This document shows positions 35,383-43,084 of a DNA stretch of 64,000 nucleotides, one piece after another. The DNA lies in NCBI GenBank assembly GCA_017399005.1, contig JAFQEO010000009.1:1-64000 (forward strand), written 5' to 3'. Every line of letters begins with the position of its first letter. Position 1 is the stretch's first letter. Under the pieces are notes generated by a model. It had not been told where the DNA came from and made no database searches. It worked only from the letters and a program-made list of their open reading frames with translations. The position numbers and the translations under genes are program-made. This DNA comes from Peptococcaceae bacterium. GTDB lineage: Bacteria; Bacillota; Peptococcia; Peptococcales; Peptococcaceae.

Positions 35383-36204
35383 ATGCACTGCTTGAAAACA
35401 TTTGAAGAACACAAACAGCGTACACAACGCATGAACCTCATCGATGACCCGTTCTTTCAGAAAATTGCCGAGAACACAGAAGCCTGTGAAGAACTCCTGC
35501 GGGTACTTTTAGACAAACCCGGCCTCACCATTGTAGAAAACCAGACACAGCGCCATCTGCGTAATCTCCACGCACGCTCTGTGATTCTGGATGTACTCTG
35601 TAAAGATGCCGACGGCAACCTTTACAACATCGAAGTACAAAAAGATGACAAAAAGAACCACACCGATATGGACAAAACCTACCAGAAGCGGGTGCGGTTC
35701 AACCTGGCTAATCTGGACACCGTATTTGCCGAGAAAGGCATATCCTTTGACCAGCTGCCCGATATCTATTCGGTATTTATCTCTGAGCTGGACCCATTTC
35801 AGAAAGGTCATACCACCTATCATATTCACAGGGCCATTATCGAGACTGCGGATGTCGTGGAAAACGGCGTACACGAGATTTATGTAAATGCCGCAACCGA
35901 TGACGGCTCCGACAACGCCGAACTGATGCAGTATTTTCTGGACAGCAACGGCTATCATCCAAAGTTTAAAAAGATTTCCCAGACGGTTTTACACTACAAA
36001 GAATCATATGAGGGAGTGAATGAAATGGCAAATGTATTTGATGAATATGCAGAAGAAAGAATCATGGAAAAAGATAAAATAACTGCTATAAATATGTTAG
36101 AAAAAAATATTTCTGTTGAAGACATCCTGGACATTATTCCTTCTTTAACAAAAGAAACAGTTCTTCTACTGCAAGAACAGTTAAAAATGCAGGCGGTTGT
36201 ATAA
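35383..36204 (+). CDS. Rpn-family / PD-(D/E)XK nuclease-like protein
   Basis: The 270 or so residues match the family annotated as Rpn recombination-promoting nucleases or 'PD-(D/E)XK nuclease family transposase'. The core is SVILDVLCKDADGNLYNIEVQ, giving the D...ExQ metal-binding pattern, followed by a Tyr-rich helix (DKTYQKRVRFNLANLD). The C-terminal half is helical and ends in the variable tail typical of the family. Two starts are possible: ATG at 35383 (ribosome site abutting) or TTG at 35392 (9 bases after GGAAGG). No inverted repeats flank it, so it is not itself a complete insertion sequence. Confidence 0.82.
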   Translation: MHCLKTFEEHKQRTQRMNLIDDPFFQKIAENTEACEELLRVLLDKPGLTIVENQTQRHLRNLHARSVILDVLCKDADGNLYNIEVQKDDKKNHTDMDKTYQKRVRFNLANLDTVFAEKGISFDQLPDIYSVFISELDPFQKGHTTYHIHRAIIETADVVENGVHEIYVNAATDDGSDNAELMQYFLDSNGYHPKFKKISQTVLHYKESYEGVNEMANVFDEYAEERIMEKDKITAINMLEKNISVEDILDIIPSLTKETVLLLQEQLKMQAVV

Positions 36205-36211
36205 ACACACA

Positions 36212-36253
36212 AAGCCCTCGGAGCAGATAGATTTTTATCTGTCCCGAGGGCTT
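36212..36253. terminator. Terminator between Rpn-like and stalk-domain genes
   Basis: AAGCCCTCGG/CCGAGGGCTT stem with an inner AGATA/TATCT stem, then TTTTT. It can serve both convergent genes. Confidence 0.8.
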
Positions 36254-36306
36254 ACTTTTTCTGCATCTTTAGAATATTACAGGGCGCAGGATTTTCATGA
36301 TTCTCC

Positions 36307-39042
36307 CTACTTTTCGATTACAATCTGGCATGTACTAGCTTCCCACTGCACTTTCGCACCAACCGCTTCTGCCACATAGCGAACCGGCACATAGGTGCGG
36401 CTGTTCAGAATCACCGGTGCAGTATCGAAGCCATCGATGGTTTTGCCTACGGTCATAGATAATTCCTTACCGTCAATATTGATTGTTACCACTTTTGTTT
36501 CCCCATTCCAGCCGGCAGTGCCGCCCAGAATTTCCGTAATAACACGAATTGGAACCATAGTGCGATTATCCACAATTACCGGAGCCACATCGTTTACGAT
36601 GGTTCTACCGTTTGCCAGAATGGTGGTATTGTCAATCTGCATAACGATACGTTCTGTCTGCTCCACAAACGCATATACTGCAAACGGAGACAGGCTGTTT
36701 ACATAATAAACCGCTTCCAGCCTTTTGCCGTCTTTGGACACCGTTACTTCGCCAAATTCCGCACCGCTTTCCGTAGTGTGAACGGCAACATACTGAACAT
36801 CCTTTCTGCCCACAAAAGCAGCCGGAATAATAAATTTCTGCGTTATAGTGCCGCTTACTCTGTCGGTTCCTTCCACAGAAATCTCCTGCGCACCGATTAC
36901 ATAAGCCTCATAGGTTTTGCCTTTTTCCAGACCGCTATGCGAATCTGCACCCGGGATAATTGTGCCGAGTTCGTTTTCATCCTGCTGCTGTCTCTCTTTC
37001 ACCCTGTCCGGAGTATATTCCTCGTCAAAGTATTCGAATAAAACCTTATTTTGAGTTAGATCAAAATCCATAATGTAACCTACATTATAACATTCACCGA
37101 CAGGTTTTCCATCCAGATAGAGAACATATCTCACATCCCCTTGCCACTCTTCTTTGTAAAGTATCTGATAAACTGCACCATTGATGCTGATAAATTCATT
37201 GTCAGGGAATGTCACATTCTCGTTTCTGCCGGTATATAACAGAGTATCGCCGTCATATCTGTAGGTATTGCCATTCTTGCCGTACAGCAACAACTCTTCT
37301 TCACCGCCGCCATAAATATAATACACAAGCCCATCAATCATTATCGTTTCATATAAAGTATGTTCCACACCGTCCGGTCCCAGAAAGGTGGCACTGCCAA
37401 AACCGTGAGGGATCACCGACACATCCGATAATTCTTCCTCAAACACTCTCGGAACCGTTTTTTCCGGTTTCAGGAAGTCAAGGTCATCCAGCTCCGGTTC
37501 ATGCGGTTCAACCACAAGTTCTGCATCCTTCGGCAGTTCGGTATCGCCATTCGGTTTAAAAGATACCCGGCCCGAATTCTGTCCAGAATCTTTATCCTCA
37601 TATACCAGTTCTGTTTTTTTCGGCTCAAAATCTCCTATGGAAGAACGCTTATTGACAGTCAGGGTATATTCTTCCGATGCGGAGCCGCCGCCCGTTGCAC
37701 CCATAGAAATGGTTACATTGTAGGTTCCGGCTTTGACCGGTGTACCAGATACCACACCAGTACTCTTATCAATGGTTAATCCATCCGGCAGCCCTGTTGC
37801 GTTCCAGAACACAACGCCGCTTACTTCACCGGAATAGCTGAAGCTCGCGCTGTATGCACTGCCCACGGTAGCCTCCGGCATAGAACCGGTGATTTCTATT
37901 TCACTGCCAGCCCAGTGATGCGTCACATTCACGGTGCAGGTGGCAGTATAGTTATCTAATATTGCTGTAAAGGTATAGGTAGCTGTTTTATTCGGCAATG
38001 TAACAGCCCAGCAGTCACCCCTAGCATCTGTTTTAGTTACGGTGATACTCGCATCATTGCAGGTTACACTCTCTGCAGGAACAGTTGTCATCAATGTAAC
38101 AGTACCGCCGCCACTCAAGGCTTCCGGGGATGCAAGAAGTCTAAATCCATCGGCAAACATAAACTTCTTCTCAGACAGGACAGTTTCTGTGCCGGCATTG
38201 GCGTAAACAGGAGTCTCTCCATTCTTATTTGAACCTATAGTATATGTCCAGACATTCGGATCATTGTCACTTCTGGTAAATTGATAATAACTGCCGATAT
38301 TGACATTATGCGCATATTTGTTTGTGGTTACTGTAACCGTTCCTCCGCCAATCAGATAAGACGGACTTACGGTAATAGTTAGTGGCACCGATGAATAGTG
38401 ACAAACACTACAGCCTTCCACCGTATCAACATTGTCGGTATGCACTTCTATTTGTTTGCCTTTATTTTCATCCGGGCAGTCCTGGGCAGTACATAACTTA
38501 TAATGACCAGCGCCATTGTCAAAGGTATAGACATTGCTATAGGTGTGTTCGTGTAGTTTATATACAACATAGATACCGTCAGAAATTGGAGCAAACCAGT
38601 CAAACCATGCCTCATTTTGCTCTCCATCACTTTCATACTTTTGCGGTTCTGCGGCAATGGTGTAAGTATCTACACATGAATAACTATCTGTCTCTGTCGC
38701 TTCATCATATTCATGGTGTAAAAAACCAGCAAACTCATATATCGCATCGCCAACGGTAATCGAAGAAGGAATGCCTTCTGTAGCACCAGAGAGTGCAATT
38801 TCCTTTGAAAAATCAGTGAGTGTCGGCATTATAATACCAGATGCTACTAAAATTTCTTCAGATAAATTTTCACGCTTTTCAAGTTCGTCAGCAGTAGTAT
38901 CCTCGACAACCATTACACGCAAAGGAACGGTTATCGGCTCTGCTTCTTCTCCATTTGCAAATACCGCGCCTGCCGGGGCAACGGTAAAAAGCATCATCAT
39001 TACTAAAAACATGGCTACTGGTTTCATATATCTCAATTTCAT
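36307..39042 (-). CDS. Exported protein with Ig-like (He_PIG) and C-terminal stalk (copper amine oxidase-like) domains
   Basis: The 911-residue secreted protein has a signal peptide (MKLRYMKPVAMFLVMMMLFT, cleaved near AFANG), an N-terminal region of unknown fold, and a putative Ig domain around residues 380-465 (TVGSAYSASFSYSG through SGTPVKAGTYNVTI). A beta-rich middle follows. The C-terminal 110 residues form a copper-amine-oxidase-like N domain (VIVDNRTMVPIRVITEILGG and SRTYVPVRYVAEAVGAKVQW), common in Clostridia and Negativicutes and thought to bind the cell surface. The ribosome site is AAAGAGGTG. It is the paralogue of the next minus-strand protein in both ends. The role is unknown; surface adhesion or sensing is inferred. 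Confidence 0.82.
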   Translation of the reverse strand: MKLRYMKPVAMFLVMMMLFTVAPAGAVFANGEEAEPITVPLRVMVVEDTTADELEKRENLSEEILVASGIIMPTLTDFSKEIALSGATEGIPSSITVGDAIYEFAGFLHHEYDEATETDSYSCVDTYTIAAEPQKYESDGEQNEAWFDWFAPISDGIYVVYKLHEHTYSNVYTFDNGAGHYKLCTAQDCPDENKGKQIEVHTDNVDTVEGCSVCHYSSVPLTITVSPSYLIGGGTVTVTTNKYAHNVNIGSYYQFTRSDNDPNVWTYTIGSNKNGETPVYANAGTETVLSEKKFMFADGFRLLASPEALSGGGTVTLMTTVPAESVTCNDASITVTKTDARGDCWAVTLPNKTATYTFTAILDNYTATCTVNVTHHWAGSEIEITGSMPEATVGSAYSASFSYSGEVSGVVFWNATGLPDGLTIDKSTGVVSGTPVKAGTYNVTISMGATGGGSASEEYTLTVNKRSSIGDFEPKKTELVYEDKDSGQNSGRVSFKPNGDTELPKDAELVVEPHEPELDDLDFLKPEKTVPRVFEEELSDVSVIPHGFGSATFLGPDGVEHTLYETIMIDGLVYYIYGGGEEELLLYGKNGNTYRYDGDTLLYTGRNENVTFPDNEFISINGAVYQILYKEEWQGDVRYVLYLDGKPVGECYNVGYIMDFDLTQNKVLFEYFDEEYTPDRVKERQQQDENELGTIIPGADSHSGLEKGKTYEAYVIGAQEISVEGTDRVSGTITQKFIIPAAFVGRKDVQYVAVHTTESGAEFGEVTVSKDGKRLEAVYYVNSLSPFAVYAFVEQTERIVMQIDNTTILANGRTIVNDVAPVIVDNRTMVPIRVITEILGGTAGWNGETKVVTINIDGKELSMTVGKTIDGFDTAPVILNSRTYVPVRYVAEAVGAKVQWEASTCQIVIEK

Positions 39043-39113
39043 AGTCTCACACCTCTTTCTGCTGATATGTATGCCCTCTCAGTCAGGCATAAACCTGACC
39101 GAGAGGAATATGT

Positions 39114-39235
39114 GGGCGTAGGATTTTTTTGTCGAGAGCTAGGCGGCTTTCAGATTTTCGAGCGACGCGTACTTTAAGGTACGCAAGGCGAGAAAATCTG
39201 AAAACAACGACGCTATCGGCAAAAAAGACAAGCCC
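39114..39235. repeat. Structured repeat element D (copy 2 of family shared with 22.4 kb)
   Basis: Same architecture as 22345-22468: apical GCGTAC/GTACGC (39167/39179), internal loop GAGCGAC/AAGGCGA, stem TTTCAGATTTTC/GAAAATCTGAAA (39148-39159/39192-39203), second loop AGGCGGC/ACAACG, outer stem TTGTCGAgAGC/GCTaTCGGCAA and a T7/A6 pair. Stems differ from the other copy by paired changes, while loops are identical. It ends 2 bases before the stop codon of the papain-like gene and lies upstream of its stalk-domain paralogue. Confidence 0.88.
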
Positions 39236-39237
39236 TG

Positions 39238-41754
39238 CTACTTCTCAATCACAATCTGCTGAGTCTCTGCAATCCACTCAACCTTCGCGCCTAATTTTTC
39301 AGCAATATAGCGAATCGGCACATAGGTGCGGTTATCGATGATTGTTGCACCGGTGCCGTAGCCCGGAATTTCCTCATCAATCACCAGTGTCAGTACCTTG
39401 CCATCAATGGTTAAGGTAACAGTTCTGGTTTCCGCATTCCAGTCGGCTTTGCCGCCTAAGAGTTCGGTTACAATACGCACCGGAACCAGAGTACGGTCAT
39501 CTACAATAACCGGAGCCACATCGTTGGTAATAGTTTTATTGTTTACTACAATATTTTTATTGTTAATCTGCATTACGATGCGTAAATCGATGGTAAAGGT
39601 TTCACTTGTTACGGAAGTACTGATTGTATCATCTTTTTCAATTTCCACACCATTGGCAGCTGCAATGGCTTTCACATTGCCTTTGCCCGAGCCGGTGATG
39701 GTATATACTACATAGCCGCTGCTGCCGTTCTGAGCGGTTACCTGCATGGTGAAATCACCGTTGTTGTTTTTAATTTCTGCAGTGCCGCTGTTTGTGCTGA
39801 GTGTTACCGCAGAAGCATTTTTCACTGTTGCGGAGGAAATCTTATTGCCATCCACTAAAGCCAGTCTGCCGGTCGGATTATCGATTGTGATATCATCCGC
39901 TTTATCCAGAACTGCAATTGCAGAAACCGAATCGCTGGCCTTATTCACTTTTACCTGACCGCCCGATACGGTTGGAGAAGCAGTTGCACCAGCAATATAG
40001 TATATCCTTCCTGGCGGGAACTCTCTGTCACTCACGTATGCATCTGCATCCTCTGAATAGAAATATACGATTTCACGAGCCGCAGGGATTGGATCACCTT
40101 CCGGCATAAAATCTGCATATCGGTCAATCATTGTGGAAGATGCATCCGCCTTCATCGCTTCATACGCCACCACATATTCTGTGTTGCCGCCGGAGAAGGA
40201 ATAAGTGTTTCCACTGGTATCGCCCTGCATTGTAATGGTTCCTGTTGGCGGCTTAACGGTACACTGGCCATTTTTATCAATGACTACATCAATGAATACC
40301 GGTTCACCATCGATTTTAGTGTTTCCGCCATTTCCTTCCCAGAAATATTTGTGATAACGGTTGTCATAGCCTCTCAGCGTATAGCTGCCATCGGCATGTT
40401 TTTCACCGCCGTCCAGCACGATTGCATGACCGTACTGTACCGTATTTGTTCCATTATAGTTAAAGAAATAGCTGAACATATAGCGTTCGCCGTTTACCAC
40501 ATTTTCCGCCATTGCCTGAATCATGTCGTTGCCGTCACCATACTGCATACTTCGCATAGCCGGTACAAACTGAGTCAGATAATAATAGTTCAGTAACGAG
40601 CGAACATCTTTATCGTTGTCCTGTGCCGGTGCCGGAACCGCTTCCAGCGTTTTTTCCTTGTGATACGCTCTGATATTCAGCTTATCCAGATTTGCCAGCA
40701 CTTCTACCGATGCATATCCATAGCAGGAGCCGCCCCAGCTGCTGTTTTCCTGCACTTTTACATTGTTCAGAGTGCCAATCCAACTGTTTGGATACAGCTC
40801 TTTTAACGCAGCTTCAAAGTCATCACTATATTTTCCCATGTTGTAATTACGAGGTTCTCCCGAAGCAAAGAAATCATCTGTGCTGTTGTTGAAGGAGAAG
40901 TATTCCCATTCATCTTCGTCCTGTTCTATAACCGGCGGGGTATACGAACTTACGGAAGAACCGCCGCTGCGGTATGGGGTAGCCAGAATGGTACAGGTCT
41001 TAGAGATACTATAACCACCGGTTTCATTACCCAGCAGGACGATAACGCTCAGATAACCGTCTGTGCCATTACGGTTAGACGATGTACCTGCAACGGCTTC
41101 CTGAAAACCTGTATGCTCTCCATTACCCTCAGTTAGCGGGGTAACGGTAATCGGGTTCCTGTCATTCCCAAGTTTTTCTACCAGTTCCATATATCCATCC
41201 AAGCCTGGAAGCCATTCATCCTTAATCCAGTTAGCCACTGCCTCTGGAGTATTGGCCTTAGTCATTGAAACTTCGCAGGTTGCACCTTGAATCAGTTCAT
41301 CCAGTTTCATATCCGCTGGTGAATCGTTCACTGTAATAGAAACGTCGATAGAACCGGTATAAGTATTGCCATCATTACCCGTAGCTGTAGCAGTAATGGT
41401 AACTTCTACTGCACCATTGGTCATAGCATCAGGCGCACCTTGAAGAAATGCTTCCCCAGCCCCTCTATTCTCGTTCACTTCCAGCTCGACCCCGTTTGGA
41501 AGAGTGCCGGAGCAAGACCACTCAATATTTGTAAATGTAACACTTGATGTAGTAGTCAGTTTATAATATCCTTCATTGATGCCACTGTTATCAAAGAATG
41601 TAACACCTTTTTCCATGGTTACATCCTGATTGCCGATTACACACGCATTAATGGTCTGTGTATCGTCCCCAAATGCCATTCCCACCGGCATCAGTGTAAA
41701 CAGCATCATAATTACTAAAAACATTGCTAAAGGTTTTCTATATCTCGATTTCAT
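39238..41754 (-). CDS. Exported papain-like cysteine peptidase candidate with C-terminal stalk domain
   Basis: The 838-residue secreted protein has a signal peptide (MKSRYRKPLAMFLVIMMLFT) nearly identical to that of the previous protein. A beta-rich N-terminal region is followed by a papain/C1-like domain: the nucleophile candidate C344 in SSWGGSCYGYA, H443 in YGHAIVLDGG and the D464-N465 pair in RGYDNRYHKY, in the family order Cys-His-Asn/Asp. The C-terminal 110 residues are a copper-amine-oxidase-like stalk domain (DDRTLVPVRIVTELLGG, NRTYVPIRYIAEKLGAKVEW). I start it at 41754, 9 bases after AGGAGG; an ATG 9 bases earlier abuts that site. Peptidase activity is inferred from motifs; transglutaminase-like or inactive forms are possible. 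Confidence 0.78.
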   Translation of the reverse strand: MKSRYRKPLAMFLVIMMLFTLMPVGMAFGDDTQTINACVIGNQDVTMEKGVTFFDNSGINEGYYKLTTTSSVTFTNIEWSCSGTLPNGVELEVNENRGAGEAFLQGAPDAMTNGAVEVTITATATGNDGNTYTGSIDVSITVNDSPADMKLDELIQGATCEVSMTKANTPEAVANWIKDEWLPGLDGYMELVEKLGNDRNPITVTPLTEGNGEHTGFQEAVAGTSSNRNGTDGYLSVIVLLGNETGGYSISKTCTILATPYRSGGSSVSSYTPPVIEQDEDEWEYFSFNNSTDDFFASGEPRNYNMGKYSDDFEAALKELYPNSWIGTLNNVKVQENSSWGGSCYGYASVEVLANLDKLNIRAYHKEKTLEAVPAPAQDNDKDVRSLLNYYYLTQFVPAMRSMQYGDGNDMIQAMAENVVNGERYMFSYFFNYNGTNTVQYGHAIVLDGGEKHADGSYTLRGYDNRYHKYFWEGNGGNTKIDGEPVFIDVVIDKNGQCTVKPPTGTITMQGDTSGNTYSFSGGNTEYVVAYEAMKADASSTMIDRYADFMPEGDPIPAAREIVYFYSEDADAYVSDREFPPGRIYYIAGATASPTVSGGQVKVNKASDSVSAIAVLDKADDITIDNPTGRLALVDGNKISSATVKNASAVTLSTNSGTAEIKNNNGDFTMQVTAQNGSSGYVVYTITGSGKGNVKAIAAANGVEIEKDDTISTSVTSETFTIDLRIVMQINNKNIVVNNKTITNDVAPVIVDDRTLVPVRIVTELLGGKADWNAETRTVTLTIDGKVLTLVIDEEIPGYGTGATIIDNRTYVPIRYIAEKLGAKVEWIAETQQIVIEK

Positions 41755-41806
41755 AAACTCCATCCTCCTTTATCCTTGTCTATTCCTGTTGTTTATCCAG
41801 ATTGCC

Positions 41807-42196
41807 TCATGCATACAGTGCGGTATCGGTGAGGCAGTGTTCCAGTGCTTCTGTAATTTTTTCTGCGGTAACGGGCATCTGCTGAAACATATTGCAGTGC
41901 AGCCGGTAACTTGCCACGGCAAAACCGGCATCGTCGGAACACCACAGAAGCGGGGTTTCCGGTGCCAGCTCTCTGGCGCTGATAACGGTTTCCATTCCCC
42001 GCGCACCCGGCAGCATAATGGCTATGAAGTCCCACAGAGAATCGCGCTGCAATGCATCCAGAAATGCTGCAATGTCATGATGATAGCCCGCTTTGATAAG
42101 TACATCCCGGTTTTTACAGAACCGGCTGATTCCCTGCTCCACTTCCGGAACATCGGCGCCGGAACAGCAAACCGCCATGCGTAGCATCATAGTCAT
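41807..42196 (-). CDS. Stand-alone degenerate receiver (pseudo-REC) protein
   Basis: The 129 residues align with the receiver domain of the divergent LytTR response regulator 160 bases away. IMLPGARGMET matches IYMDGTDGMET, and FAVASY matches HAVASY. Phosphorylation residues are lost: the acceptor Asp57 is Ala59 here, the Lys105-Pro pair is Met107-Pro, and the acidic pair E7-D8 is Cys11-Ser12; only the Thr/Ser position (S87) is kept. No DNA-binding domain follows. It starts at 42196 or 42190 after AAGGAGTGA, upstream of the papain-like gene. A role as partner or decoy of the neighbouring system is inferred. Confidence 0.72.
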   Translation of the reverse strand: MTMMLRMAVCCSGADVPEVEQGISRFCKNRDVLIKAGYHHDIAAFLDALQRDSLWDFIAIMLPGARGMETVISARELAPETPLLWCSDDAGFAVASYRLHCNMFQQMPVTAEKITEALEHCLTDTALYA

Positions 42197-42355
42197 TCAC
42201 TCCTTCCATCGTTGTTACTTACACAATAACAGAAAGAGCGGCTGGAAAAAAGTATCTACGACTGAAAGACAGATTTCCTTACCGAAAAGCATTTTTTCTT
42301 TCACAGGTTTCCTGCTATAATAAAATTGGATAATTATGAGGTGGTGTAGATTATT

Positions 42356-43084
42356 ATGAAAATTGCAATTGTTGAAGATCATCCGGAGGAGCAGCGTCAT
42401 CTGCATGCTATGCTGGAACAGTACTGCGCTGCACGAAATGTGGCGGCAGATATTCAGTGTTTTGCATCGGGCGATGCTTTGCTGGCAGTATTTGAACCGG
42501 GCCGGTTTGAATGCATTTTTCTGGATATTTATATGGATGGCACTGACGGCATGGAGACCGCCCGCCGTATTTACCGGCTGGACCCTGCCTGCCGCCTGAT
42601 TTTTGCCACAGTCAGTATTGAACATGCAGTAGCCAGTTATGAGGTGCGGGCTGCGTGGTATTTAACCAAACCATTCAGTGCGGCACGGCTGGCGGAGGCT
42701 ATGGATGCAGCCTGTCAGAATCTTGTGCAGAGCAGCCGCGTGATGACGCTGCATGTACAGGGTACCGAGCTGCACATCCGCTTTGGAGATATTTATTATA
42801 TCGACTGCCACAACCGGCAGGCTCGTGTGCATCTGCGGGAACGCACGCTGGCAGTGGATGAGCCTGTAAATGATTTGCTGGCTCGAATTGCGGCCGATGA
42901 ACGGTTTCTGCAGTGTAACCGCAACACCTCTGTAAATATGGAGCATATTGATTTAGTGACAGAACACGATTTTCAGATGCAAAACGGTATTCTGGTTCCC
43001 ATTCGCCAGCGGGGCCGGGCGGTTATCAAAAAGCATTATCTGGCATGGTCGCTTCGGGAGTTACGACAGGGGGCACGGTTATGA
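42356..43084 (+). CDS. LytTR-family response regulator
   Basis: The 242 residues form a receiver domain (E7-D8, phosphoacceptor D57 in FLDIYMDG, T85, K105-P106) and a C-terminal LytTR DNA-binding domain from about residue 128 (IRFGDIYYIDCHNRQARVHL then DERFLQCNRNTSVNMEHI). LytTR regulators bind tandem 9-bp direct repeats and often control secreted or surface functions. A TATAAT at 42316 has no good -35 box, which may mean activator-dependent expression. The last codon's stop overlaps the start of the next gene (ATGA), so the set is translationally coupled. Confidence 0.93.
   Translation: MKIAIVEDHPEEQRHLHAMLEQYCAARNVAADIQCFASGDALLAVFEPGRFECIFLDIYMDGTDGMETARRIYRLDPACRLIFATVSIEHAVASYEVRAAWYLTKPFSAARLAEAMDAACQNLVQSSRVMTLHVQGTELHIRFGDIYYIDCHNRQARVHLRERTLAVDEPVNDLLARIAADERFLQCNRNTSVNMEHIDLVTEHDFQMQNGILVPIRQRGRAVIKKHYLAWSLRELRQGARL

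Noticed and set aside
35383-36204. Complete insertion sequence
   Set aside because: No terminal inverted repeats or target duplications found around the Rpn-like gene.
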